Shown: positions 6,933-16,192, counted from the stretch's first letter. The stretch: 27,044 nt of DNA from UMGS1840 sp045661305 (GCA_045661305.1 JAZRFJ010000030.1:1-27044), one strand, 5' to 3'. A program made the numbers and translations. Notes: generated by a model from the sequence alone, not told the origin.

Positions 6933-7829
6933 ATGCAAAAAATAAAAATTATTACTGATACTGCTTCAGATCTTGACATTAAGCTTGCAGAAGAACAGGA
7001 TATTCTTGTTTTACCTTTCAAGGTGATTTTTAACGATAAAGAATATAAAGAAAGCTATGATTTTTCAAAAAAGGAGTTCTATGGTATGCTCAACGATTAT
7101 GACGGTATACCATCTCATTCACAGATTACTCCTTTTGAGTGGCTTGAAAGCATAGAGAAGTGCGTCAGCGAGGGATACAAGGAGATTATAATAGTCCCTA
7201 TAAATCAAAATGGCTCTGCGACATTCAAATCTGCACTTACAGCGAGAATGCAGTTTTATAATGAACATTACAGCCAGGACGAAGAAAAAGATGTTAAGAT
7301 ATATATTGTTAATACGCTTTCTTATTCTCTTAGCTACGGTTATCCTGTTTTAGAGGCAGCAAAAATGATTAAAGAAGGAAAAACCACGGGGGAAATTTTA
7401 GAATTTTTTGACGATTGGTTTAATTCCTATGAGCTTTATTTTGTTACTTTTGATTTAAAGTATGCAAAGCAGTCAGGAAGAATAGGAACTGCATCTGCAA
7501 TAGCGGGAGAGCTTCTCGGAATAAAGCCTGTAATTGACCTTACTGCTGGCAAATCAACAACATTTTCAAAGGTAAGAAGCATTCAAAAGGCATATGAACT
7601 CATGCTTGATACTGCCAAAAATAAAATGAGAGGCGATAAGAAATATCTCATAATCTATGGTGATAATGATGATGACTATGCTGAATTTAAAAAGATGGCA
7701 AAAAAAGAACTTGGTGAAGAAATGCTCATGTCAGCCCAAATAGGGGCTTGTATTACATGTAATGCAGGACCTAAAGTAATAGGATTAGGTTTTCTTTCAG
7801 AAAAAAGAAACGAACAAATAATTTTTTAG
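6933..7829 (+). CDS. DegV family fatty-acid-binding protein
   Basis: The protein has 298 residues (the family usually has about 280-290) and starts at ATG 6933 behind GAGGAAAGG. It begins KIITDTASDLD, the typical first strand and ligand loop of DegV proteins. It also contains the SHSQITPFEWLE segment, GSATFKSALTA around residue 97, YAKQSGRIGTASA around 180, and GIKPVIDL around 198; all are family signatures. DegV proteins bind a fatty acid between two alpha/beta domains; the best-known members (FakB) present it to the kinase FakA for phospholipid synthesis. No fakA is in the window. The gene has its own promoter and a hairpin behind it, so it appears to be a single-gene unit. Confidence 0.9.
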   Translation: MQKIKIITDTASDLDIKLAEEQDILVLPFKVIFNDKEYKESYDFSKKEFYGMLNDYDGIPSHSQITPFEWLESIEKCVSEGYKEIIIVPINQNGSATFKSALTARMQFYNEHYSQDEEKDVKIYIVNTLSYSLSYGYPVLEAAKMIKEGKTTGEILEFFDDWFNSYELYFVTFDLKYAKQSGRIGTASAIAGELLGIKPVIDLTAGKSTTFSKVRSIQKAYELMLDTAKNKMRGDKKYLIIYGDNDDDYAEFKKMAKKELGEEMLMSAQIGACITCNAGPKVIGLGFLSEKRNEQIIF

Positions 7830-7840
7830 AAAGAATTTTG

Positions 7841-7876
7841 AAGGCAGCTGTAATGTTATATCGTTTCAGCTGCCTT
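7841..7876 (+). terminator. Hairpin behind the DegV gene
   Basis: AAGGCAGCTG and CAGCTGCCTT form a perfect 10-bp stem with a 16-base loop. The T-tract is poor (ATCATT), so termination may be partial and the M16 gene may receive read-through. Confidence 0.55.
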
Positions 7877-7901
7877 ATCATTGTGAATTCGGAGTGTTTT
7901 T

Positions 7902-9167
7902 ATGGAGAAAACATATATTACAAAAAATAATATAAAAATACATTCTTATGAGAATAGAGGAATACACAGCTTCTGTATCGGTCTTTATTTGAAAGCAGGG
8001 TGCTTGTATGAGAATGAAGAAAATAATGGAATAACACATTTTTTTGAGCATGTTTCCTTTAAAAATCTGAATAATTCAATAGGAATGGATTTAGCCGACT
8101 ATCTTGATATGTACAGTCTTGACATAAATGGGTGTACATACAAGGAGTTTGTACAATTTAAAGTTTCAGGAACGAGCAGGAATTTTAAAAAGGCAGCAGA
8201 TGTAATTTCTTTATTGTTAAGCCCTCTTAATTTGAAAAAAGAAGATATAGAATGTGAGTTAAGAAGAATAAAGGCTGAAATAAGGGAATCGAGTGAAAAA
8301 ACTTCACTTGATTATTTTACAAATAGCATTGTGTGGGACAAAACTCCCTTGAAAAATACAATCTGCGGTGAAATGAAAAATCTTGACAGAATTAATTTCG
8401 ATGACCTTTCTGAGTTTCAAAAGCAGGCGTTTTCCGAGGGTAATTTCTTTTTTTATGTAACAGGTAATTTTTTGGAAGAAGATATCAGATATCTTGGTGA
8501 TAGTGTTTCTGAGTATGAAATAACAAAGGGTGAAAAAAGAGAAAACAGTGTGGTTTTGCCGCATGATTTTTTAAATCGCGGAAAAAACATTTTCATTAAA
8601 AACGGTAAGTACACACTAATCCGCTTTTCTTTTGATATTGATGTAAAAAAACAATCACCCGAAGTTTTAGATTTATTGTTTGATGTTCTTTTTTACGGTG
8701 AAAAAGCAGTTATTTATAAGGAGCTTTCTGATAAAAAGGGAATTATTTACAGTTTTGATTGGGCATTTGAGCAATACCAGAATGCAGGTGTTTTATATTT
8801 TGAATTTGAAGTGAGAAAAAATAAGCTTTATGAGGCTGTAGCTTCCGTTGTCAATGTTTTAAAAAATCTTGAGAGGAGCTGTCAGGAAAGACTGGAGTTT
8901 ATTAAGCCCAGATATATAGATAACGCATTTCTTATTTCTGACCATGCGGAAAATTTCAACTGGGAAAGGGCTTACGAGCGTCATATTCTTGGTATTAATT
9001 ATAATTCTTTAAAAGAAAAGAAAAAGCTTTATGAAAAGGTATGTGAAGAAGATTTAAATAAAGCATGTATAAAAATTTTCAAAAAAAGAAATTTGACACT
9101 TTCATTAAAGGCTGATAAGAAATCAGTTGATTTGAGCAGACTTGAAGAAATTATTTCTGAATTGTAA
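7902..9167 (+). CDS. M16 family zinc metallopeptidase (insulinase-like)
   Basis: The protein has 421 residues, the usual length for single-repeat bacterial M16 proteases, and starts at ATG 7902 behind CGGAGTG. The inverted zinc motif HxxEH is seen as H46-F-F-E49-H50. The third ligand candidate is E126 in IKAEIRE, 76 residues further on, as expected for the family. The N-terminal half is therefore the catalytic M16 domain, and the C-terminal half (about 215-421) is the non-catalytic partner-like domain. There is no signal peptide, so it probably acts inside the cell on small peptides. It follows the DegV gene by 72 bp and may share its transcript. The substrate cannot be predicted. Confidence 0.85.
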   Translation: MEKTYITKNNIKIHSYENRGIHSFCIGLYLKAGCLYENEENNGITHFFEHVSFKNLNNSIGMDLADYLDMYSLDINGCTYKEFVQFKVSGTSRNFKKAADVISLLLSPLNLKKEDIECELRRIKAEIRESSEKTSLDYFTNSIVWDKTPLKNTICGEMKNLDRINFDDLSEFQKQAFSEGNFFFYVTGNFLEEDIRYLGDSVSEYEITKGEKRENSVVLPHDFLNRGKNIFIKNGKYTLIRFSFDIDVKKQSPEVLDLLFDVLFYGEKAVIYKELSDKKGIIYSFDWAFEQYQNAGVLYFEFEVRKNKLYEAVASVVNVLKNLERSCQERLEFIKPRYIDNAFLISDHAENFNWERAYERHILGINYNSLKEKKKLYEKVCEEDLNKACIKIFKKRNLTLSLKADKKSVDLSRLEEIISEL

Positions 9168-9234
9168 AAATTGCAAAAAAATTATTATATGATAATTTTG
9201 TAAAATAAACTTGAATTAAAAAGAGGGATGTCGT

Positions 9235-9705
9235 ATGAAAAAGTTGATATCATTAATTTTATCTTTAGTGTGTGTGGGCTGTGTGGTTGGTTTTATTGTT
9301 TATAATAATAGTCTGCCAAAGAAATATCCTGTTTCCAATGGGGATTCACATTCAGATATTGAGGGTGTTTTTGTAGAGATTGACTGCATATACAAGTATC
9401 CTGACATAACCTCTTTAGGTGTTACATGGAACAACCAAACAGAATATACGATTTCATATGGTGAAGATTTTGGTATTGAACGATTGGAAAATGGTGAATG
9501 GGTTGATTGTTCTTTAAAATCGAATATTTTTACACTGATGGGTTATTCGCTAAATTCAAATGAAAAGGTAGAGAAAGAATATCGCATTACAGATATGTAT
9601 GATATTAGCAAATCAGGCACATATCGTTTCCTTGCTACCTGTAGTCGTATGGATATAAATGAAGGAAAATCATACCCTGTGTGGGCAGAGTTTGTAATTG
9701 AATAA
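9235..9705 (+). CDS. Secreted or membrane-anchored Ig-like small protein
   Basis: The protein has 156 residues and starts at ATG 9235 behind AAGAGGGATG. Residues 5-24 form a hydrophobic signal or anchor segment. CVGC is present, but it is a poor lipobox. The rest is beta-rich. The pattern VTWNNQTEYTISYGEDF, then IERLENGEWVDC, and a late KEYRITDMYDISKSGTYRF are like bacterial Ig-like domains of small surface proteins in Firmicutes. These have no established enzymatic role. No neighbour links it to a pathway. It could be an adhesin fragment or a cell-envelope stress protein; the family call is by pattern only. Confidence 0.6.
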   Translation: MKKLISLILSLVCVGCVVGFIVYNNSLPKKYPVSNGDSHSDIEGVFVEIDCIYKYPDITSLGVTWNNQTEYTISYGEDFGIERLENGEWVDCSLKSNIFTLMGYSLNSNEKVEKEYRITDMYDISKSGTYRFLATCSRMDINEGKSYPVWAEFVIE

Positions 9706-9802
9706 TTTCCTTTAATAACAATATTTTATAACGGCAACCCGAAAAATCAAGGGTATTGTTAGCAAAATTTTAATGAAATATGAAAAAAAATTATGTAAAT
9801 TG

Positions 9803-9831
9803 TTGACATTTTAAAAATTGTGTGATACAAT
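9803..9831 (+). promoter_or_regulatory. Sigma-A promoter of the CPA2 antiporter
   Basis: TTGACA (9803-9808) and TACAAT (9826-9831) are 17 bp apart. Transcription should start near 9838, giving a leader of about 125 nt that contains a terminator hairpin. Confidence 0.85.
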
Positions 9832-9855
9832 AGCCAAGGTAATATTAAGAGTTAT

Positions 9856-9884
9856 CCCTCGTTTTTAAAAAACGAGGGGTTTTT
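9856..9884 (+). terminator. Intrinsic terminator in the antiporter leader (candidate attenuator)
   Basis: CCCTCGTT and AACGAGGG form a perfect 8-bp stem followed by GTTTTT. It lies about 18 nt after the expected start point and 80 bp before the antiporter gene. Default transcription would give an RNA of about 45 nt. No known riboswitch sequence is recognisable in so short a leader. Confidence 0.8.
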
Positions 9885-9965
9885 CACGGCTTATTGTGTT
9901 AAAAAAATAACAAAAATTATAAATTAGCATATACATTTTATTAAACAAAAGAAAGAGGTAAATTT

Positions 9966-11270
9966 ATGAGTACATTATTATCTGTTTCCGTAGCTTTACT
10001 CGCAGGACTTCTTATGACAAGAGCATTTAAGCCCTTAAAGCTTCCTGCAGTAACTGCATATCTTATTGCGGGTGTTCTTATCGGTCCGTATTGCGTTGGT
10101 CAGCTTGGAATTTCAGGCTTTGGTTTTACATCTTCTGATGCTGTAAGTAAACTTGCACTTATTTCTGAGGTTGCACTTGGATTTATAGCATTTTCAATCG
10201 GAAATGAGTTCAGGCTTGAGGATTTAAAAAAGACAGGTAAGCAAGCGACTGTAATAGGTATTTTTCAGGCACTTGTGGCAACACTTTTTGTTGATGTTGC
10301 ACTTTTTGTTATGCACCTTGTTTTTCCGCAGATCATCAGTGTACCACAGCTCATTACGCTTGGTGCAATAGCTACTGCAACTGCACCTGCCGCAACTCTT
10401 ATGGTTGTTCGTCAGTATAAGGCAAAAGGTCCGCTTACAGATTTGTTGCTTCCTATTGTTGCTCTTGATGATGCCGTAGGTTTAATTGTTTTTGCAGTTT
10501 CTTTTGGTATTGCAAAAACTTTGAGTACAGGAGTTGCTGACCCGATTTCAATAATTGTAAATCCGATTGTGGAAATTGTTTGTTCGCTTATCCTTGGTGC
10601 TGTTATGGGATGGATTCTCACACAGCTTGAGAAAATGTTCAATTCAAACACAAATCGTCTTAATCTTACAATAAGCTTTGTATTTCTTACAGTTGCACTT
10701 TCTATGATAAAATTTGAGATAGGTGCTGTACATATCAGCTTTTCATCACTTCTTGTATGTATGATGCTTGGTACAGTGTTCTGTAATATTTGTCCGCTTT
10801 CACATGACCTTATGGAACGCTCAGATAAATGGACATCACCGCTTTTTGCACTTTTCTTTGTTATAAGCGGAGCAGAGCTTGAGCTTGGTGTATTTGCAAA
10901 CTTGGCAATCGTTGTTATAGGTATTGTATATATTCTGTTCCGTTCGCTTGGAAAATATATCGGTACTTTTATAAGTGCAAAAGCAACAAAATGTGCACCG
11001 AATATTTGCAAATATCTTGGAATAACACTTTTACCACAGGCAGGCGTTGCACTCGGTATGTGTGCTACTGCAATGCAGCTTGGGGAAGACGGAGAGCTTA
11101 TAAGAAATATTACGCTTTTCGCTGTTCTTATATATGAGCTTTTCGGTCCGCTTCTTACAAGACAGGCACTTATGGCAGCAGGAGATATTCAGCCTATGAG
11201 CGAAGAAGTAAAACAGCGTAGAAAACTTAAGCTTGAGGCAGTAAAGAAAACAGAAGAAAATAATAAATAG
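9966..11270 (+). CDS. CPA2 family cation/proton antiporter
   Basis: The protein has 434 residues and starts at ATG 9966 behind AAGAGGT. It is hydrophobic throughout, with 12-13 predicted membrane helices. LPAVTAYLIAGVLIGP near the N-terminus is the conserved first motif of CPA2 (KefB/GerN/NapA-like) exchangers. ATAPAATLMVVRQYKAKGP and LDDAVGLIVF (D168-D169) match the unwound ion-binding helices; the paired Asp suggests electrogenic exchange. No C-terminal TrkA-N nucleotide domain is present, so it is of the short type. It should exchange Na+ or K+ for H+ at the cytoplasmic membrane. The ion cannot be fixed. A CLC gene lies 66 bp behind its terminator, which suggests shared ion or pH homeostasis. 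Confidence 0.88.
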   Translation: MSTLLSVSVALLAGLLMTRAFKPLKLPAVTAYLIAGVLIGPYCVGQLGISGFGFTSSDAVSKLALISEVALGFIAFSIGNEFRLEDLKKTGKQATVIGIFQALVATLFVDVALFVMHLVFPQIISVPQLITLGAIATATAPAATLMVVRQYKAKGPLTDLLLPIVALDDAVGLIVFAVSFGIAKTLSTGVADPISIIVNPIVEIVCSLILGAVMGWILTQLEKMFNSNTNRLNLTISFVFLTVALSMIKFEIGAVHISFSSLLVCMMLGTVFCNICPLSHDLMERSDKWTSPLFALFFVISGAELELGVFANLAIVVIGIVYILFRSLGKYIGTFISAKATKCAPNICKYLGITLLPQAGVALGMCATAMQLGEDGELIRNITLFAVLIYELFGPLLTRQALMAAGDIQPMSEEVKQRRKLKLEAVKKTEENNK

Positions 11271-11280
11271 TTCAGTGTAC

Positions 11281-11310
11281 AAAAATCCGAATATTTTTAT
11301 TCGGATTTTT
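11281..11310 (+). terminator. Intrinsic terminator between the antiporter and CLC genes
   Basis: AAAAATCCGAATA pairs perfectly with TATTCGGATTTTT around a four-T loop, giving a symmetrical 13-bp stem with A and T tracts. It works in both directions and makes the CLC gene dependent on read-through or a weak promoter of its own. Confidence 0.85.
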
Positions 11311-11335
11311 GTAATATGTCAGGAGAGGTTTTTTG

Positions 11336-12574
11336 ATGAGAATAAAAGAAATAGCAATTTATCCGAAGAATTTAATAAAATGGCTGTGCCTTTCTTTTGT
11401 TGTTGGAATTATAGGCGGAATTTTTGGTAGTATATTTCATATAGGAATAGACTATGTAACAGATGTAAGAACACAAAATCCGTTTGTGCTTTGGTTTCTT
11501 CCGCTTGGCGGGGTTGTTATAGCTTTTCTTTATTATATTTCTAAAAAACATGGCAAACTTGATACTAATCGTGTTCTTGATGCAGTAAAAGGTGAGGAAA
11601 AGGTACCACTTATTATGGCGCCGCTTATTTTTATAAGTACTATTATCACTCATTTTCTGGGCGGTTCAGCAGGAAGAGAAGGGGCGGCATTACAGCTTGG
11701 CGGTAGCATCGGATATAATGCAGGCAAGGCTTTTCGACTTAATGAAAAAGATAAACATATAATTACAATGGCAGGAATGAGTGCTGTTTTTGCAGCACTT
11801 TTTGGAACTCCGCTTACAGCAGCAGTATTCTCTTTGGAGGTTGTATATTCAGGAGTTTTTCATTATGCCGCACTACTCCCATGTATCATTTCTGCAATCG
11901 TAGCTTCTCAAACAGCTTTGAAATTCGGACTGCATCCCACACATTTTACTATCCCCTCATGTGAAATAAGTGCGGAGATAATAATAAAGGTGATTGTTAT
12001 TTCCATTCTTTTTGCACTTATTAGTATACTTTTTTGTGCTGCAATCAAGAGCTGTAATCATTCAATGAGGAGAATTATTAAGAATGTGTTTTTTCGTGCC
12101 TTTATTGGTGGAGTAATTATTATAATTCTTACATTTATACTTGGCACATATGATTATAATGGTGCGGGCATGAATGTGGTTGAGAAAGCAATTAACGGTC
12201 AGGTAAAATATGAAGCTTTTCTTTTGAAGATAATTTTTACTGCACTTACAATAGCATCAGGCTTTAAAGGCGGAGAGATTGTTCCTGCATTTTTTGTCGG
12301 CTCAACATTTGGTTGTATGGCGGGAAGTATTTTAGGGATTGACCCCGGTTTTGCAGCCGCTTTAGGCTTTGTTGGAGTTTTTTGTGGGGTTGTAAATTGT
12401 CCGATTGCTTCAATCATACTTTCAATAGAAGTCTTTGGCGGGGATTCAATACTTATCTTTGCACTTGTGTGTGCAATATGTTATATGATGTCAGGTTACT
12501 TTGGACTTTACAGAAGTCAGGAATTTGTATTTTCAAAGCTTAATTATGAAAAAATAGATACTCATGTTAAGTGA
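11336..12574 (+). CDS. CLC family anion channel or antiporter, CLC-F-like motifs
   Basis: I place the start at ATG 11336, 7 bases after AGGAGAGG; the TTG at 11333 is too close. The product has 412 residues and about 10-11 membrane segments. The gating motif reads GREGAALQLGG (E115), where chloride-type CLCs have GREGP. The late motif GGEIVPAFFVG near residue 312 replaces the usual GGxFxP. These substitutions resemble CLC-F fluoride/proton antiporters and related bacterial CLCs. The classical GSGIP motif is not visible. No C-terminal CBS domains are present. The protein should move halide or fluoride across the cytoplasmic membrane. No fluoride riboswitch is found upstream, so the fluoride assignment is only a possibility. 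Confidence 0.8.
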   Translation: MRIKEIAIYPKNLIKWLCLSFVVGIIGGIFGSIFHIGIDYVTDVRTQNPFVLWFLPLGGVVIAFLYYISKKHGKLDTNRVLDAVKGEEKVPLIMAPLIFISTIITHFLGGSAGREGAALQLGGSIGYNAGKAFRLNEKDKHIITMAGMSAVFAALFGTPLTAAVFSLEVVYSGVFHYAALLPCIISAIVASQTALKFGLHPTHFTIPSCEISAEIIIKVIVISILFALISILFCAAIKSCNHSMRRIIKNVFFRAFIGGVIIIILTFILGTYDYNGAGMNVVEKAINGQVKYEAFLLKIIFTALTIASGFKGGEIVPAFFVGSTFGCMAGSILGIDPGFAAALGFVGVFCGVVNCPIASIILSIEVFGGDSILIFALVCAICYMMSGYFGLYRSQEFVFSKLNYEKIDTHVK

Positions 12575-12587
12575 TTTTATAAAAAGC

Positions 12588-12616
12588 TTGATTTTTGGAA
12601 ATTTTTGTGGTATAAT
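12588..12616 (+). promoter_or_regulatory. Sigma-A promoter of the NSS symporter
   Basis: TTGATT (12588-12593) and TATAAT (12611-12616) are 17 bp apart. The start codon lies 62 bp downstream. Confidence 0.8.
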
Positions 12617-12678
12617 TGCTGTACATAAGTTTTGGGTTTTAAAAATAAGTAATAAAACCGCAAAAACAGGAGGTATTT

Positions 12679-14031
12679 ATGAACGAAAGAAGTAGTTTTA
12701 CAGGTAAGCTCGGCTTTGTTTTGGCTGCAGCGGGTTCAGCAGTAGGTTTAGGTAATATATGGAGATTTCCGTATCTTGCGGCACAGTATGGCGGAGGAAT
12801 ATTTCTTCTTGTCTATCTTATTCTTGCTGTTACATTTGGTTTTACACTTATGACAGCAGAAATTGCTATCGGAAGAAAAACGGGTTTAAGTGCAATTGGT
12901 GCATTTGGTAAATTGAAAGAAAAATATAATTTTATCGGTTATCTTGCTTCAATAGTTCCGATTATAATTCTTCCGTATTATTGCGTAATCGGCGGATGGG
13001 TAACAAAATACCTTGTTACTTTTGTAACAGGTGGCGGAAAATTAGCTGCTACAGATGAATTTTTTGGAGGATTTATAGGACAGCCTGCACAACCGCTTTT
13101 GTGGTTTGCGATTTATCTTGGTTTGACAGCTATTGTTGTACTTATGGGCGTTGAAAAAGGTATAGAAAAAGTAAGTAAAATTATGATGCCTGTACTTATA
13201 ATACTTTCTCTTGTGATAGCTGTTTACTCAATCACAAGACCGGGCGCTATGGAGGGTGTTAAATACTATCTCGTTCCGAATTTCAATGACTTTTCATTTA
13301 AAACCGTTCTTGCGGCTTTGGGGCAGCTTTTCTATTCGATGTCACTTGCTATGGGTATTATGATTACATACGGCTCATATATGAAAAAAGATGTAAATCT
13401 TGAGTCTTCTGTTCGTCAGATTGAAATTTTCGATACAGCGATAGCTTTTCTTGCAGGTCTTATGATTATTCCGTCAGTATTTGTTTTCTCAGGCGGAAAT
13501 CAGGAAGCTTTGGGAAAAGGTCCGGGCCTTATGTTCGTAACCTTGCCTAAAGTATTTGAGAGTATGCCTGGCGGAACATTTATAGGAATACTTTTCTTTA
13601 TACTTGTTCTTTTTGCAGCACTTACTTCATCAATTTCACTCATGGAAACAATAGTTTCTATATTCCAGGACAAATTGAAATTTTCAAGAGTAAAAGCTTG
13701 TTTATCAGTTCTTTTACTTTCTGTTATACTCGGTGTTCCGTCATCGCTTGGTAACGGAATATGGGCAAATATCAAAATAATAGGAATGGATTTTCTTACA
13801 TTCTTTGATTTTATAAGTAACAGCGTGTTAATGCCGATTGTTGCATTTTTTACTTGCTTATTTATAGGTCATATTGTAAAACCTGGAGTTGTTACTGAAG
13901 AGGTTGAGCTTACAGGCAAATTCCAGGGCAAAAAGCTGTTTTTAGTAATGGTTAAGTATATTGCACCTATATGTATCATACTTATTCTTATTTCATCAGT
14001 GCTTGAAGGCTTTGGATTGCTTAAAATATAA
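12679..14031 (+). CDS. Neurotransmitter:sodium symporter (NSS) family transporter
   Basis: The protein has 450 residues, normal for bacterial NSS proteins, and starts at ATG 12679 behind AGGAGGT. The N-terminus FTGKLGFVLAAAGSAVGLG and NIWRFPYLAAQYGGG is the family signature: the unwound TM1 that binds substrate and sodium. About 11-12 membrane helices follow, including GGWVTKYLV, LGQLFYSMSLAMGIM (TM6 region) and LFAALTSSISLMETIVS (TM8 region with the sodium-site serines). It imports an amino acid or related small molecule with Na+. The substrate cannot be told from the sequence. It is a single-gene unit with its own promoter and terminator. The sodium gradient it uses could be maintained by the CPA2 antiporter upstream. 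Confidence 0.92.
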   Translation: MNERSSFTGKLGFVLAAAGSAVGLGNIWRFPYLAAQYGGGIFLLVYLILAVTFGFTLMTAEIAIGRKTGLSAIGAFGKLKEKYNFIGYLASIVPIIILPYYCVIGGWVTKYLVTFVTGGGKLAATDEFFGGFIGQPAQPLLWFAIYLGLTAIVVLMGVEKGIEKVSKIMMPVLIILSLVIAVYSITRPGAMEGVKYYLVPNFNDFSFKTVLAALGQLFYSMSLAMGIMITYGSYMKKDVNLESSVRQIEIFDTAIAFLAGLMIIPSVFVFSGGNQEALGKGPGLMFVTLPKVFESMPGGTFIGILFFILVLFAALTSSISLMETIVSIFQDKLKFSRVKACLSVLLLSVILGVPSSLGNGIWANIKIIGMDFLTFFDFISNSVLMPIVAFFTCLFIGHIVKPGVVTEEVELTGKFQGKKLFLVMVKYIAPICIILILISSVLEGFGLLKI

Positions 14032-14046
14032 TCTGGATAAAATAAA

Positions 14047-14086
14047 AAAACTGCAACCAGGAGTATTTCCTGTTTGCAGGTTTTTG
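14047..14086. terminator. Bidirectional terminator between convergent genes
   Basis: AAAACTGCAA-C-CAGGA pairs with TCCTG-T-TTGCAGGTTTT around a short loop, with A-rich and T-rich flanks on both sides. It serves the NSS gene (plus) and the ABC permease (minus), whose stop codons lie on either side. Confidence 0.8.
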
Positions 14087-14092
14087 TATGAG

Positions 14093-16192
14093 TTAATTAA
14101 GATACTTCTTTAAATATTCAGGTAATTTATCCTTTTCAAACTGGAAGCAGAATGAAGTGTAATGAAGTGTTGTGTCGTAATCGTTAAAGAAGTAAAGTGT
14201 ATAAAACTCTCCGTCTTGATTTTCTTTTATGACTGCACGGGGAATATCAAAATTTTCTTCACACAGTTTTTTAGCATCATCTTCTGAAATTTTAGCACAA
14301 TCATTTTTTGAAATCTGGAACTCTACCATAACTCCAACATCTTCTTTAAGCTTAAATTCTTCGCCGTTTTGAGAAGCAGGAATTTTATATAACCAAAGGT
14401 TTTTACAGAGTGGCTCGGTCATATTTTTAAGGTAACCCTTTTCTTCTAAAAGCTTCATCGTGTTTTTATAATTTGAATTTATATTAATCTGAAAATATTC
14501 GGTAATATGCTCAGGATTTGCATACTGGTTATTGCTGTCAAATTCTATATTCTTGAACACCTTCGATTTTTCGTTATCTGTAACATTGTGTGAAAATTCA
14601 ATATCAATGTAGGAGTTTCTTCCGCTAAGCTCAATTTCTTCATATGAAAGCTCGGATACATCTTTTTTTACTGCTTTTATAAGAACGGAAGCATCTTCGT
14701 AAAGCCTTTCGGAATGACCGTAGTTTCCGCGTCTTAATGTAGCATTAGCGTAAACTACATTTTCAATGTTAATATTATCAAATCTAAAAAGTTTAAATTT
14801 ATATTCATCATACTCATACATTTTTCCCATCAGCTTATTTGAGCTTTCTTCAGACACAGGATATTTTCTTTTAACTGTTTTTCCGTTTTTTAATTTGTAG
14901 TTGATAAATACCTGTCTTTCGCCCTCACGATACTCCCTGTTAGTAACTCTGACATCGGAAATAAGTGCATTATGTGCCTCGATAACATCGTTGATTAAAC
15001 CGCCGTCATTTGCAAAAAATTCACGATTGTAGCCTGAAATAACAGATGCACCCTCAATATCTTCTTTATTTGGAATATATGTTTCATATCCAAAAAGGCT
15101 TGTATATGCACAAAATAGTGTAACGAGCGTAAGTACACCCGAAAGAATAACAAAGCCTTTATAGCGGTTAAATATTTTAAATGATTTATTGAAAAGCATT
15201 TCAAGTGCAAAGTAGAATATAGCGGTAACAACTGCAATAACGATTATTGATGGAACTAAAGAGAGTGAAAGTGAAGATGTTATTGCAAATGTAACGATTG
15301 CTGCTGCTGTTGAAATACTGTATTTTAATATAGGCTTGAATATTTCAAATGCCGCAATCTCGGTGCAGGATTCGATTTTTCTGTTTTTGTAAAGCACAAA
15401 AGCAAGTATATAAACTGCTATCGCACCGAGTAAGTAAAACCATATTTCAGGACATACAAAGAATTTATAATCCCCTAAATTATTGGCACCCTTCATAAAG
15501 ATATTTATAATAGGTGTATATTCAATAAGGCTTTCAGCAATAAAATTATCACTCATTACAAAACCATATAGGAAAATATCACATATAAGCCATATTGTAA
15601 GTGCTATAATAGGCACAAGTGCATGGATAAATGCGTTTATTACAATGTTTGCCGCTGCATTTCCTGTAAGCACTGCTGAAAAAACTGAAACAGAGAACAT
15701 TATAAAAAGAATGCTCAAAAATACAAATACCCACAGTATAACAGAAGCGGGACAAATCAGCTTACTGTACCCTGTAAAGCTCATTATAAAAAGTATAATA
15801 CCATTTGCAATAACAGGAAGTCCCATAAGTGTAAAAGACGCAAAGAGTGTTGATATGTAATTTTGAAGCCTTGTGACAGGGAGTGCGTGAACAGCGATAC
15901 CTTGCTTTTGGGAATGTACAAATCTAAATACAAGGGTGGCAACAACTGTCGGAACTGCTATTGAAAGAAGAAGCGGCAGTAGGGTAAAGTCACTTCTTAA
16001 TATGATTTTCCCTGCAATGTGGCGGAGATAGTAGTCATCTGTGTAGCGGAGTAACATATTTTTTCCGTTTACAAGTATAACAAAAGGAACACTGAAAAAC
16101 AGGATTATAAAATATAAAAGTCCGCCCCATTTGAAACGCTTAAGCGTATTTTTGAATATTCCTTTATTAAACAATGATGTTTTCAAACTCAT
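14093..16192 (-). CDS. Large ABC-2 type permease of a YtrA-regulated transporter
   Basis: The protein has 699 residues. The N-terminal half (about 20-375) has around nine hydrophobic helices; the second membrane stretch follows a loop with FRFVHSQKQGIAVHALPVTR, a motif seen in ABC-2 permeases of the BcrB/YtrC type. The C-terminal part (about 375-699) is hydrophilic, begins YETYIPNKEDIEGASVISGY and looks like an external or periplasm-facing domain of unknown role. It is the last gene of a minus-strand operon and overlaps the ATPase gene by 26 bp, which points to translational coupling. Relatives export cell-wall-active peptides or act in envelope stress. The substrate is unknown. Confidence 0.82.
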   Translation of the reverse strand: MSLKTSLFNKGIFKNTLKRFKWGGLLYFIILFFSVPFVILVNGKNMLLRYTDDYYLRHIAGKIILRSDFTLLPLLLSIAVPTVVATLVFRFVHSQKQGIAVHALPVTRLQNYISTLFASFTLMGLPVIANGIILFIMSFTGYSKLICPASVILWVFVFLSILFIMFSVSVFSAVLTGNAAANIVINAFIHALVPIIALTIWLICDIFLYGFVMSDNFIAESLIEYTPIINIFMKGANNLGDYKFFVCPEIWFYLLGAIAVYILAFVLYKNRKIESCTEIAAFEIFKPILKYSISTAAAIVTFAITSSLSLSLVPSIIVIAVVTAIFYFALEMLFNKSFKIFNRYKGFVILSGVLTLVTLFCAYTSLFGYETYIPNKEDIEGASVISGYNREFFANDGGLINDVIEAHNALISDVRVTNREYREGERQVFINYKLKNGKTVKRKYPVSEESSNKLMGKMYEYDEYKFKLFRFDNINIENVVYANATLRRGNYGHSERLYEDASVLIKAVKKDVSELSYEEIELSGRNSYIDIEFSHNVTDNEKSKVFKNIEFDSNNQYANPEHITEYFQININSNYKNTMKLLEEKGYLKNMTEPLCKNLWLYKIPASQNGEEFKLKEDVGVMVEFQISKNDCAKISEDDAKKLCEENFDIPRAVIKENQDGEFYTLYFFNDYDTTLHYTSFCFQFEKDKLPEYLKKYLN

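Noticed and set aside
10412..11011. A 199-codon open frame on the minus strand inside the antiporter gene
   Set aside because: It is antisense to a clear membrane protein, has no ribosome binding site and shows no domain; it is a shadow frame.
11271..11335. Fluoride riboswitch before the CLC gene
   Set aside because: The space is only 65 bp and is filled by a symmetrical terminator and the ribosome binding site; no crcB-type motif is visible.
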